A DNA stretch of 64,000 nt from Kibdelosporangium sp040675465 (GTDB lineage Bacteria > Actinomycetota > Actinomycetes > Mycobacteriales > Pseudonocardiaceae). The notes beneath the pieces were generated by a model. That model was not told the DNA's origin. It searched no databases and worked only from the letters and a program-made list of their open reading frames with translations. The DNA lies in NCBI RefSeq assembly GCF_040675465.1, contig NZ_JBFAPA010000021.1, positions 124,001 to 188,000 of the forward strand, given 5' to 3'. The position numbers and the translations under genes are program-made. Positions 8,560 through 16,292 of this stretch are shown one piece after another; the stretch's first letter is position 1; every line of letters starts with the position of its first letter.

Positions 8560-9756
8560 CTACCCGCGGCTCTTGTATTCGCGGAGCAGGCCCCGGCTGA
8601 TGATGGTCTTCTGGATCTCGCTGGTGCCCTCGCCGATGAGCAGGAAGGGCGCCTCCCGCATCAGCCGCTCGATCTCGTACTCCTTGGAGTAGCCGTAGCC
8701 GCCGTGGATGCGGAACGACTCCTGGGTGACCTCGGCGCAGTACTCCGAGGCGATCAGCTTGGCCATGCCGGCCTCGACGTCGTTGCGCTCGCCGGAGTCC
8801 TTCAGCCGGGCGGCGTTGACCATCATCAGGTGCGCGGCCTCGACCTTGGTGGCCATCTCGGCCAGCTTGAACGCGATGGCCTGGTGCTCGGCGATCGGCT
8901 TGCCGAAGGTGCGGCGCTGCTGGGCGTAGTCCACGGCCAGCTCGAACGCGCGGATCGCGATGCCGCAGGCCCGCGCGGCCACGTTGACCCGGCCGACCTC
9001 GACGCCGTCCATCATCTGGGCGAAGCCCTTGCCGGGCGCCTCGGCGAGCACCCGGTTCGCCGGCACCCGGAAGCCGGAGAACACCGCTTCCGTTGTGTCC
9101 ACGCCCTTGTAGCCCATTTTGTCGATCTTGCCGGGGATGGTCAGCCCGGGCAGCACCTCGCCGAACCCGGACGGCTTCTCGACGAGGAAGGCGGTCAGGT
9201 TCTGGTGCGGCTTCTCGCCACCCTCGTCGGTCTTCGCGAGCAAGGCGATGAGCGTGGAGCTGCCGCCGTTGGTCAGCCACATCTTCTGGCCGTCGATGAC
9301 GTACTCGTCACCGTCCCGCTTGGCGCGGGTCTTGATCGCCGCGACGTCCGAGCCGAGGTCCGGTTCGGACATCGAGAACGCGCCCCGCACCTCGCCGGTG
9401 GCCATCCGCGGCAGGAAGTACTGCTTCTGCTCCTCGGTGCCGTGCTGCTTGATCATGTGCGCCACGATGAAGTGGGTGTTGATCACGCCGGACACGCTCA
9501 TCCAGCCGCGGGCGATCTCCTCGACCACCAGCGCGTAGGTCAGCAGGGACTCGCCAAGGCCGCCGTACTCCTCGGGGATGGTGAGCCCGAACAGGCCCAT
9601 CTCCTTCATGCCCTCGACGATGTCGGCCGGGTAGGTGTCGCCGTGCTCGAGCTCCTGCGCGTGCGGGATGACCTCCTTGTCCACGAAGCCGCGGACCGTC
9701 GCGAGGATCTCGCGCTGGATGTCGGTCAGCCCGGCGGTCTGGGCAAGGCGAGCCAT
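8560..9756 (-). CDS. Acyl-CoA dehydrogenase
   Basis: FAD-dependent acyl-CoA dehydrogenase, 398 residues, full length for the family. Recognisable features are FSMSEPDLGSD (substrate/FAD contact, near 147), MWLTNGG (near 178), the RTFGKPIAEHQ segment and the C-terminal IGEGTSEIQ, whose first Glu is at the position of the usual catalytic base. It catalyses alpha,beta-desaturation of an acyl-CoA, passing electrons to electron-transfer flavoprotein. Chain length or branched substrate cannot be read from sequence. It stands alone, with no other beta-oxidation genes next to it. Confidence 0.92.
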   Translation of the reverse strand: MARLAQTAGLTDIQREILATVRGFVDKEVIPHAQELEHGDTYPADIVEGMKEMGLFGLTIPEEYGGLGESLLTYALVVEEIARGWMSVSGVINTHFIVAHMIKQHGTEEQKQYFLPRMATGEVRGAFSMSEPDLGSDVAAIKTRAKRDGDEYVIDGQKMWLTNGGSSTLIALLAKTDEGGEKPHQNLTAFLVEKPSGFGEVLPGLTIPGKIDKMGYKGVDTTEAVFSGFRVPANRVLAEAPGKGFAQMMDGVEVGRVNVAARACGIAIRAFELAVDYAQQRRTFGKPIAEHQAIAFKLAEMATKVEAAHLMMVNAARLKDSGERNDVEAGMAKLIASEYCAEVTQESFRIHGGYGYSKEYEIERLMREAPFLLIGEGTSEIQKTIISRGLLREYKSRG

Positions 9757-9833
9757 GATCCGCTCCCTACTCGTCGGCGTCAGTTACCGCTGAGTATCGC
9801 CGTTCGGGCGAGTCCCGCAGTGTGAAGCGCCTC

Positions 9834-9986
9834 TCAGCCGGCCAGCAGCTCCAGCTCCTGGCCACAGTGCCGGCAGCCGGCGGCGAACACGTGCACGTCC
9901 TGGTGGCAGGCAGGACACGTACGCAGGCTGCGCTCCAGCAGGTCGTCCTGCTCGCGCCGGCGGAAGATCCGAATGCGTCTGCTCAT
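9834..9986 (-). CDS. Small zinc-ribbon protein, 50 aa
   Basis: A very short gene with two CxxC pairs: CPAC at residues 24-27 and CRHC at 38-41, an 11-residue knuckle typical of a rubredoxin-like zinc ribbon. The first 20 residues are strongly basic (MSRRIRIFRRREQ). It begins at ATG 9986 and ends at TGA 9834, between the acyl-CoA dehydrogenase and the slipin gene. The preserved CxxC spacing and third-position GC support a real gene. Function unknown; binding of nucleic acid or a protein partner through the ribbon is plausible. Confidence 0.65.
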   Translation of the reverse strand: MSRRIRIFRRREQDDLLERSLRTCPACHQDVHVFAAGCRHCGQELELLAG

Positions 9987-10076
9987 GCCGACCAGCGTTG
10001 CCCGCCGACCCCCGGAAATGGCAAATTGATCACGCTTTTTGTGGCCGGGCTCATAACAACCATCGACAGCGAGTAG

Positions 10077-10883
10077 TTATCCGGATTTCTCCTGTGATTG
10101 TTCTGTGATCTCCGCCGCTGGTTTCTGGTTCGCGCCTGCGGCACCTTCGAGAAACCTCAAGAGCTCGACCGGGAAGGGCAGCACGAGTGTCGAATTCTTC
10201 TCCGCAGCCACTTCAACGACGGTCTCGAGCAGACGTAACTGTAATGCGGCCGGTGTGTTCGCCATCACCGCCGCCGCCTCGGAGAGTTTCTGTGACGCCT
10301 GATACTCGCCGTCCGCGGAAATGACCCGCGCCCGCCGTTCCCGTTCGGCTTCCGCCTGCCGGGACATCGAACGCTTCATCGACTCGGGCAGCGCGACATC
10401 CTTGATCTCGACCCGGTCGATGTGAATTCCCCATTCCAGCGCCGGGCTGTCGATCATCAGCTCGAGGCCCTCGTTGAGCCGTTCCCGGTTGGCCAGCAGG
10501 TCGTCCAGCTCGCTCTTGCCGATGATCGACCGCAGGCTGGTCTGGGCGACCTGGGCGATGGCGTACCGGTAGTCCTCCACGCTGACGATCGCCTGCACCG
10601 GGTCAATCACGCGGAAGTACACCACCGCGTCGACCTTCACGGTGACGTTGTCGTGCGTGATCCCCTCCTGCGCGGGCACCGGCATCGCCACGACCTGCAT
10701 GTTGACCTTGCGCATCCGGTCCGCGACGGGCATCAGGAACGCCAGTCCCGGATCCCGCGGCTGCTTGTGCACCTTCCCGAACCGGAACACCAGGCCGCGC
10801 TCGTACTGCTTGACCACCCGCGCGCTGCTACCGAGCCAGACCCCGCCGAGCGCCGCGATCCCCAGGAGAATTTCGACGAGCAT
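10077..10883 (-). CDS. Slipin / SPFH (band 7) membrane protein
   Basis: Stomatin-family protein of 268 residues. One N-terminal membrane hairpin (VEILLGIAALGGVWLG, residues 3-18) is followed by the SPFH domain (YERGLVFRFGKV through VEIKDVALPESM) and a charged coiled-coil segment (QAEAERERRARVISADGEYQAS). Such proteins form membrane-associated oligomers and often act with an NfeD-type or FtsH-type protease, neither of which is adjacent here. ATG 10883 gives the expected length; a longer frame to 11072 would add 63 residues without homology character. Confidence 0.88.
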   Translation of the reverse strand: MLVEILLGIAALGGVWLGSSARVVKQYERGLVFRFGKVHKQPRDPGLAFLMPVADRMRKVNMQVVAMPVPAQEGITHDNVTVKVDAVVYFRVIDPVQAIVSVEDYRYAIAQVAQTSLRSIIGKSELDDLLANRERLNEGLELMIDSPALEWGIHIDRVEIKDVALPESMKRSMSRQAEAERERRARVISADGEYQASQKLSEAAAVMANTPAALQLRLLETVVEVAAEKNSTLVLPFPVELLRFLEGAAGANQKPAAEITEQSQEKSG

Positions 10884-11087
10884 GTGCACCACCGATTCTC
10901 TCGTGGTTCCGATGCTACGCCTGAGAAAGCGGCGCAGGCAGATGATCGGCTGGCGGTCACACCCGCCGGCCCAGCGGCTGCCCGCCGGGGTTCTTCGCGA
11001 TCGGTACGCGGTCCATGACCAGCGGGTCTTGAGCACGCGGTAGCCGGGGCGGGCGGCCGGCACCCCCTCCATGCCGGCCGCCCGGGC

Positions 11088-11381
11088 TCATTCCTCCGAC
11101 TGCGCCACGAAGATCCGGAAGTGGTAGGTGCGCATGGCGCCCTCGATGTACACCACCCAGCTGTCCTCGCCGATCTTGAACACCCTGCGGTTGCGCGGCA
11201 TGGCGGGGTGCCGCGGCTGGTAGGTGCGCGCGAAATCAGCGGCGTGCCACCGCGCCTCGTCCCGGTTGGCGAACCGCCGGATCGTGGTGAGCGACCACCG
11301 CTGGCTGTCGCCGCCACCAACGGTCTCCTCGATGAGGACGTACCACCCGGTCACCGGTACGGGATCCTGCGGTCTCGACAT
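11088..11381 (-). CDS. Small WYVL-type hypothetical protein, copy 1
   Basis: A 97-residue protein that I cannot name. It is clearly paralogous to the next gene at 11421-11711. Shared features are WYVL(I/V)E near the N-terminus, an F..R.EA alpha-helical start, and a C-terminal SW.V.....AM..Y.FR(I/V) stretch. The pattern of beta strand, helix and three strands suggests a compact alpha/beta domain. It lies upstream of the slipin on the same strand. Confidence 0.65.
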   Translation of the reverse strand: MSRPQDPVPVTGWYVLIEETVGGGDSQRWSLTTIRRFANRDEARWHAADFARTYQPRHPAMPRNRRVFKIGEDSWVVYIEGAMRTYHFRIFVAQSEE

Positions 11382-11420
11382 GCCACTCAGACGCGTGGGC
11401 CTGCGCGGCCGTTCCCGGGA

Positions 11421-11711
11421 TCAGCTGGGGATGAACTGTTCCAGGTAGGCCACCCACACGCGGAAGTACGGGCGGTGCATGGCCCGTTGGCTCAGCACCA
11501 GCCAGGACTCCGGGCCGGTGCGGAAGATCCACCGGCCCTTCTCCTTCATCACCCTGGGCTTCAGGTAGGTCTGGGTGAGGCGGGCGGCATCGGCCAGCGC
11601 CTCCTCGCGGGTGCGGAACGGCCGGGTCTCGGTGATCGCGCCGGCGTGGTTCTGCCCTTCCTGGCCGGTGTGGTTGGTCTCGACGAGCACGTACCAGCTG
11701 CCTGCGTCCAT
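11421..11711 (-). CDS. Small WYVL-type hypothetical protein, copy 2
   Basis: A 96-residue paralogue of the preceding gene, 39 bp away on the same strand. The shared core is WYVLVE, FRTREEA, a segment with F..GPESW.V and AM...YFR.WVA. The two copies differ at most positions, so the duplication is old. Function unknown. It is divergent from the PRC/MgtE-N/CBS gene, with only 49 bp between the starts, so the promoters must overlap. Confidence 0.65.
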   Translation of the reverse strand: MDAGSWYVLVETNHTGQEGQNHAGAITETRPFRTREEALADAARLTQTYLKPRVMKEKGRWIFRTGPESWLVLSQRAMHRPYFRVWVAYLEQFIPS

Positions 11712-11760
11712 GCCCCCAGTCTCCCGGGCGCGGTGATCGGGTGGCCGCTAGCCTGGGGAC

Positions 11761-13023
11761 GTGGCTGGCACGAACAGGGTTTTCGCGGCGCAGCTCGCGG
11801 GTCTGGCGGTGTTCGGGCCGGACGGCGAGCAGATCGGCAGGCTCCGCGACATCGTGGCCGGGCTCCGCACGGACCGGCAGCCGCCCCGGGTGCTCGGTGT
11901 GGTGGTGGAGCTGGCGACGCGGCGGCGCATCTTCGTGCCGATGCTGCGGGTCACGTCGATCGAGCCGTCGGCGGTGACGTTGTCCACCGGTTCGGTCAAC
12001 ATGCGGCATTTCCACCAGCGCATCAACGAGATCCGCGTGCTGGGCCAGCTATTGGACGCGCACGTGGTGATCGAAGCGGACGAGACCACCGCGGTGATCG
12101 AGGACGTGGGCATGGAGCCGACCCGCACGCGCGACTGGGTGCTCGGCCGGGTGGCGGTGCGCGAGCGGCTGGGCCGGTTCGGGCGGCGCGGGCCGGTGCG
12201 GGTCATCAAGTGGGAGGACGTCAGCGGGCCGGGCATCATGGAGTCCGAACCCCAAGGGGCGCAACAACTGCTGACCACGTTCGAGAACATGCGGGCGGCC
12301 GACGTCGCGGTCGCGCTGCGGGACCTGCCGGCCAAACGCCGCTACGAGGTCGCCGACGCGCTGGACGACGAACGGCTCGCCGACGTGATCGAGGAACTGC
12401 CCGAAGAGGACCAGAAGGACGTGCTGGCGCACCTCGACGAGGAACGCGCCGCCGACATCCTCGAGGCGATGGACCCGGACGACGCGGCTGACCTGCTGGC
12501 GGAACTGTCCGAACTGGACAAGAACCGCCTGCTGGACCTGATGGAGCCGGAGGAGTCGGCGCCGGTCAAGCGCCTGCTGGAGTACTCGGCGGAGTCCGCG
12601 GGTGGTCTGATGACCTCCGAACCCGTGGTGCTCAGCCACGACGCCACCATCGCGGAAGCCCTGGCGCGCGTACGAAACCCCGACCTCACCCCGGCGTTGG
12701 CGAGCATGGTGTTCGTGACCCGGCCGCCCACCGCGACGCCAACCGGCCGCTACCTCGGTTGCGTGCACCTACAAAGACTGCTGCGTGAACCCCCGTTCGA
12801 ACTCGTCGCGGGTGCCCTCGACACCGAGCTGGCGAAACTGCCGCCGACCGCATCGCTCGCCGAGGTGACCCGGTACTTCGCGGCGTACAACCTCGTGTGC
12901 GCGCCGGTCGTGGACGAGGGCGAGCACCTGCTGGGCGCGGTGACCGTGGACGACGTGCTGGACCACCTGCTGCCCGAGGGCTGGCGGGAGAACGGGTTGT
13001 GGGAGGCGAGCGCCGATGCCTGA
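11761..13023 (+). CDS. PRC-barrel / MgtE-N / CBS-pair protein without channel domain
   Basis: A 420-residue soluble protein. A PRC-barrel-like domain occupies about 10-75 (LAVFGPDGEQIGRLRDIV). An acidic superhelical MgtE N-domain follows at about 170-290, with repeats such as LDDERLADVIEELPEEDQKDVL and MDPDDAADLLAEL. Two CBS motifs run from about 285 to 410, with MTSEPVV and a final VVDEGEHLLGAVTVDDVLDHLL. The five-helix Mg2+ channel domain of MgtE is absent. It thus has the sensing part of MgtE only. Its stop overlaps the DUF1003 gene by 8 bp, as also seen for the Rv1232c/Rv1231c pair. Confidence 0.85.
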   Translation: MAGTNRVFAAQLAGLAVFGPDGEQIGRLRDIVAGLRTDRQPPRVLGVVVELATRRRIFVPMLRVTSIEPSAVTLSTGSVNMRHFHQRINEIRVLGQLLDAHVVIEADETTAVIEDVGMEPTRTRDWVLGRVAVRERLGRFGRRGPVRVIKWEDVSGPGIMESEPQGAQQLLTTFENMRAADVAVALRDLPAKRRYEVADALDDERLADVIEELPEEDQKDVLAHLDEERAADILEAMDPDDAADLLAELSELDKNRLLDLMEPEESAPVKRLLEYSAESAGGLMTSEPVVLSHDATIAEALARVRNPDLTPALASMVFVTRPPTATPTGRYLGCVHLQRLLREPPFELVAGALDTELAKLPPTASLAEVTRYFAAYNLVCAPVVDEGEHLLGAVTVDDVLDHLLPEGWRENGLWEASADA

Positions 13024-13552
13024 GGTGACCACCCGCCGCAGGCTGGACCAGCCGCGGCGGCCGCGCAGGCTGCGGTTCGAGATCGACCCGGAGGCGTTCG
13101 GCCGGTTCTCCGAACGCCTGGCCCGGTTCCTGGGCACCGGCAAGTTCCTGTTCTGGCAGACCCTCATCGTGGTGATCTGGATCTGCCTGAACCTCGCGGC
13201 GGTGTCCCTGCGCTGGGACCCATACCCATTCATCCTGCTCAACCTGGCGTTCTCGACCCAGGCGGCCTACGCGGCACCGCTGATCCTGCTGGCCCAGAAC
13301 CGCCAGGACGACCGCGACCGCATCTCCCTCGAAGAAGACCGCCAACGCGCCGCCCAGACCAAAGCCGACACCGAATACCTGGCGCGCGAACTCGCCGCCC
13401 TCCGCATCGCCGTCGGCGAAGTCGCCACCCGCGACTACCTCCGCGGCGAACTCGACCAACTCCGCAAAGACCTCCACGTCAAACCCCGCACCACCCGCGC
13501 GACCGCGGAGCGTGTCCGCGACAACCCCGCCTGGCAGGACCGAGCGAACTGA
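13016..13552 (+). CDS. DUF1003 membrane protein
   Basis: A 178-residue DUF1003 protein. Two membrane helices (about 45-65 and 77-95) flank the conserved turn with WDPYPFILLNLAFSTQAAYAAP, where the family signature P-F-LLN-.-S is visible. The C-terminal half is a charged, Asp/Arg/Glu-rich coiled coil. Its ATG lies inside the last codons of the MgtE-N/CBS gene (8 bp overlap), so the two proteins are made together and probably form a membrane-attached Mg2+ or nucleotide sensor. That role is inference. Confidence 0.88.
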   Translation: MPEVTTRRRLDQPRRPRRLRFEIDPEAFGRFSERLARFLGTGKFLFWQTLIVVIWICLNLAAVSLRWDPYPFILLNLAFSTQAAYAAPLILLAQNRQDDRDRISLEEDRQRAAQTKADTEYLARELAALRIAVGEVATRDYLRGELDQLRKDLHVKPRTTRATAERVRDNPAWQDRAN

Positions 13553-14017
13553 CGGTGGCTCCGGCGCGATTCCGGAATCCGCGAGAGGGTCAGCCACACG
13601 GATCGCGCGACGATTCCGGACTGCGTGGATTCCGGACTGCGCGGCCACAGGAAGGCTCGGCCACCGCGGCACAAACGACACCTTGTCGGCCGTGCCGGGG
13701 CTGCGGCCAGCGGCCGGACTATGCGTAAACCGGACGGTGCAGATCGGGTCGGCGCGGCGCTAACCGACGAGACTGTACGGGTCGGCATGGTCCAGATCGC
13801 GACGGCTGTACTGAAACAGCGGCCCTGTGGACAGAGCGGCGGGACTGTGGATAGCCCAACGCTCCAGGGAGAGATCGGTGCTCTCGACCCGGGGTTCCCC
13901 CAATTTCAACATTACCGCAGGCCACCGACAGTTTTGACGGCCGATCACCCAGAGGTGAGGGGCGCGTCATCCAGAGGCTGGGTCGCGCTGGTGCTGGGGT
14001 GAGCCCGCTAATGGTGG
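13553..14017. other. Intergenic stretch, 465 bp, no gene seen
   Basis: Lies between the convergent DUF1003 and MarR genes. Short open frames here lack ribosome sites and protein-like composition. It holds three copies of a GATTCCGGA-containing repeat (13568-13643) and two DnaA-box-like nonamers with one mismatch (TGTGGACAG and TGTGGATAG near 13825-13855). Confidence 0.6.
13568..13643. repeat. Three GATTCCGGA repeats
   Basis: Two adjacent 16-bp copies, GATTCCGGACTGCGTG at 13612 and GATTCCGGACTGCGCG at 13628, differ by one base. A third related copy with a palindromic core (GATTCCGGAATC) is at 13568. They sit between convergent genes. Confidence 0.6.
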
Positions 14018-14479
14018 TCAGTGCTGGGCTTGGGCTATGCGTTCGCAGAGGGCGCCGATGGTGGCGAGTTCTTCTTCGGTCAGCAACGTCACGAAATGCT
14101 GGACGACGCCCGCCAGGTGTGTCTTCGCGGCGGTGCCGAGGCGGTTCGCGCCCGCCGGAGTGAGGCGTGCGACCACGCCTCTGCCGTCGCCGTCGACGCG
14201 TTCCCGGATGACCAGGCCCGCCCGTTCCAGACGGTCGACCAGCCGGGTCACTCCTGATCTTGACAGCAGCACCGCCTCGGCCAGCTCGGCCATGCGTAGC
14301 CGCTGGTCAGCGGCCTCGGCGAGCTGGGCGAGGACGTCGTACGCGCCGAGCGAAAGCCGCTGTTCGGCGAGCAGCTCCGCCTCCAGGCACCGGGTGACCT
14401 TCGCGTGCGAGCGCAGGAAGGAGCGCCAAGCGTCGATTTCGCTTCGGCTGGGCAACCGGGTTGCCGCTAACTCCGGCAC
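14018..14479 (-). CDS. MarR-family transcriptional regulator
   Basis: Winged-helix regulator of the MarR family. From the GTG at 14479 it has 153 residues, a usual length. The recognition region (LRMAELAEAVLLSRSGVTRLVDRLERAGLV) and wing (RERVDGDGRGVVARLT) are clear. The start is uncertain: the open frame reaches 14587, but the extra 36 residues look non-coding and overlap mrp. It is divergent from mrp, so it may control itself and possibly mrp, which cannot be tested from sequence. Confidence 0.85.
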   Translation of the reverse strand: MPELAATRLPSRSEIDAWRSFLRSHAKVTRCLEAELLAEQRLSLGAYDVLAQLAEAADQRLRMAELAEAVLLSRSGVTRLVDRLERAGLVIRERVDGDGRGVVARLTPAGANRLGTAAKTHLAGVVQHFVTLLTEEELATIGALCERIAQAQH

Positions 14480-14568
14480 ATTTCCCGATGTTACGGAACG
14501 CGCGCAAGTGACTGCACAGTGCCCTGTCGTACGGGCGGCCCGGCTGGTCGCGTTCTGGCCGCCGTAGC

Positions 14569-15702
14569 ATGAGAAAGGTGCTACCAACTGTCGAAGCGGT
14601 CCGTACGGCGCTCGCGGGCGTCCAGGACCCGGAGATCCACCGGCCGATCACCGACCTCGGCATGGTCAAGGACGTCACCGTGCACCCCGGCGGTGCCGTT
14701 GACGTGGCGGTGTACCTGACGGTCGCCGGTTGCCCGCTCCGCGACAAGATCACGCGCGATGTGACCACCGCCGTGTCCGCCGTCGAGGGCGTGACCGATG
14801 TGCGCGTCGAGCTGGACGTGATGAACGACGAGCAGCGCACCGCCATGCGCAAGTCGCTGCGCGGCGACGAGCCGAAGATCCCATTCGCCGAGCCGGGCTC
14901 GATGACGCGCGTGTACTGCGTCGCCTCCGGCAAGGGCGGGGTCGGCAAGTCCAGCATCACTGTGAACCTCGCCGTGGCCATGGCCGAGCGGGGACTGTCC
15001 GTCGGCGTGGTCGACGCCGACATCTACGGCCACTCGGTGCCGCGCATGCTCGGCGCGACCGGGAAACCGACCAGGGTCGAGTCGATGATCATGCCGCCGC
15101 AGGCCAACGGCGTGAAGGTGATCTCGATCGGGATGTTCACCCCCGGCAACACCCCAGTGGTGTGGCGCGGCCCGATGCTCCACCGTGCCCTCCAGCAGTT
15201 CCTGGCCGAGGTGTTCTGGGGCGACCTCGACATTCTCCTGCTCGACCTCCCGCCGGGCACTGGCGACATCGCCATCTCGGTGGCCCAGCTGATCCCCAAC
15301 GCCGAGATCCTGGTGGTCACCACCCCCCAGCAAGCCGCCGCCGAGGTGGCCGAGCGCGCCGGGGCGATCGCCTTGCAGACCCGCCAACGCATCGCGGGCG
15401 TCATCGAGAACATGTCGTGGCTGCAGATGCCGGACGGTTCCAAGATGGAGATCTTCGGGACGGGCGGAGGCGAGACCGTGGCCTCTTCGCTGAGCCGCGC
15501 CGTCGGCTCGGATGTCCCCCTGCTGGGTCAGGTCCCCCTGGACACCCGGCTGCGGGAGGGCGGCGACGCCGGCACCCCGCTCGTAACTTCGGAGCCTGAG
15601 GCACCCGCGTCGGTCGTGCTCAAGGACATCGCCAAGCGCCTCACGGTCCGGGCGCGGGGCCTGGCAGGCCGCATGCTTTCGGTGACCCCAGCGGGCAGGT
15701 GA
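14569..15702 (+). CDS. mrp: Mrp/ApbC Fe-S cluster carrier ATPase
   Basis: A 377-residue P-loop ATPase. An N-terminal MIP18/DUF59 domain (about 1-85, with AGCPLRDKI) is followed by the deviant Walker A GKGGVGKS at 121-128. The DADIYGHS and LPPGTGD motifs of Mrp are present. It carries and transfers [4Fe-4S] clusters to target enzymes. The C-terminal CxxC that bridges a cluster in E. coli ApbC is absent: after ENMSWLQ the sequence reads MPDGSK, as I recall also for mycobacterial Mrp. No clear ribosome site precedes the ATG, so it may be leaderless. Confidence 0.93.
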   Translation: MRKVLPTVEAVRTALAGVQDPEIHRPITDLGMVKDVTVHPGGAVDVAVYLTVAGCPLRDKITRDVTTAVSAVEGVTDVRVELDVMNDEQRTAMRKSLRGDEPKIPFAEPGSMTRVYCVASGKGGVGKSSITVNLAVAMAERGLSVGVVDADIYGHSVPRMLGATGKPTRVESMIMPPQANGVKVISIGMFTPGNTPVVWRGPMLHRALQQFLAEVFWGDLDILLLDLPPGTGDIAISVAQLIPNAEILVVTTPQQAAAEVAERAGAIALQTRQRIAGVIENMSWLQMPDGSKMEIFGTGGGETVASSLSRAVGSDVPLLGQVPLDTRLREGGDAGTPLVTSEPEAPASVVLKDIAKRLTVRARGLAGRMLSVTPAGR

Positions 15703-15709
15703 TCGCTGC

Positions 15710-15733
15710 GCCCCTGGGGTCCGCCCCAGGGGC
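15710..15733. terminator. Bidirectional terminator between mrp and DUF397 gene
   Basis: A perfect 10-bp GC stem, GCCCCTGGGG with CCCCAGGGGC, and a 4-nt loop. It fills the 31 bp between the convergent stops of mrp and the DUF397 gene, and so can serve both strands. Confidence 0.75.
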
Positions 15734-15916
15734 CTACTGGCCTGCGGTCAACCGGACGAACGAGGCCCACGCCTGCTGTCCGATGTGGAGCATGCCGCCG
15801 TCTCGATGTTTGGTGTCCCGCACGAGCACAGATTGCGCGGTGATCTTCACTTCCACGCAGTTCGGGCTGCCAGGCCCGCTGAAGCTACTCGTGAACCAAA
15901 CATTGGCTCGTGCCAT
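15734..15916 (-). CDS. DUF397 domain protein
   Basis: A complete 60-residue DUF397 protein. The family pattern is present: WFTSSFSG near the start, then NCVEV, VLVRDTKHRDG and AWASFV. DUF397 genes in actinomycetes usually sit next to a Scr1-type XRE regulator, and some of these pairs affect differentiation and antibiotic production in Streptomyces. Here the XRE gene is upstream on the same strand, but 376 bp away instead of adjacent. The protein's molecular role is unsettled; a toxin-antitoxin-like relationship with its regulator has been proposed. Confidence 0.9.
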   Translation of the reverse strand: MARANVWFTSSFSGPGSPNCVEVKITAQSVLVRDTKHRDGGMLHIGQQAWASFVRLTAGQ

Positions 15917-16292
15917 GGCCGCTTGCTCCTAGATCGTTCAAGAAAACAAGGATAGAGGAGCAAATTAGCTTGGCCCGATTTCCGACTTCACTTCAGGGCA
16001 CCCCAAATGCGGCCATGTTACGAGGTATAGGACAATATCCTGTTGAGGATAAGCCGGACAAAGCCGCAATGGTCTAGACCAACCATTGGTTCCCCGTGAG
16101 CGACCTGCCTATCCACGCCACCCACCAGCAGCAACGTGACCGATCCCCGCAACGACACCTGCCACACGATAACGCAGGAGTGGTCCGACCAGTCGAGGTT
16201 ATTCTCTGATTTTATCACCATAAATTTCGGTCTGACGACCGGGCGGGCGTCTCAGCCGAAATTCTCGAAAGCCTGCCAAAAAGGTGCGGAAA
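15917..16292. other. Lower-GC spacer between Scr1-type XRE and DUF397 genes
   Basis: This 376 bp is clearly richer in A+T than its surroundings, for example around 16195-16225. The only candidate gene is a 67-codon frame on the minus strand (16018-16221). A promoter for the DUF397 gene probably lies here. Confidence 0.5.
16018..16221 (-). CDS. Possible small protein, 67 aa
   Basis: ATG-started frame lying between the XRE regulator and the DUF397 gene, same strand. The product has one hydrophobic stretch (SVTLLLVGGV) and no motif I know. Codon use is less GC-biased than in the neighbouring genes, and no ribosome site is evident. It could be a third member of the XRE/DUF397 operon or chance. 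I give it as a candidate only. Confidence 0.25.
   Translation of the reverse strand: MVIKSENNLDWSDHSCVIVWQVSLRGSVTLLLVGGVDRQVAHGEPMVGLDHCGFVRLILNRILSYTS

Noticed and set aside
13625..14002. Plus-strand 125-codon frame before the MarR gene
   Set aside because: It runs through the GATTCCGGA repeats, has no ribosome site and no family-like pattern.
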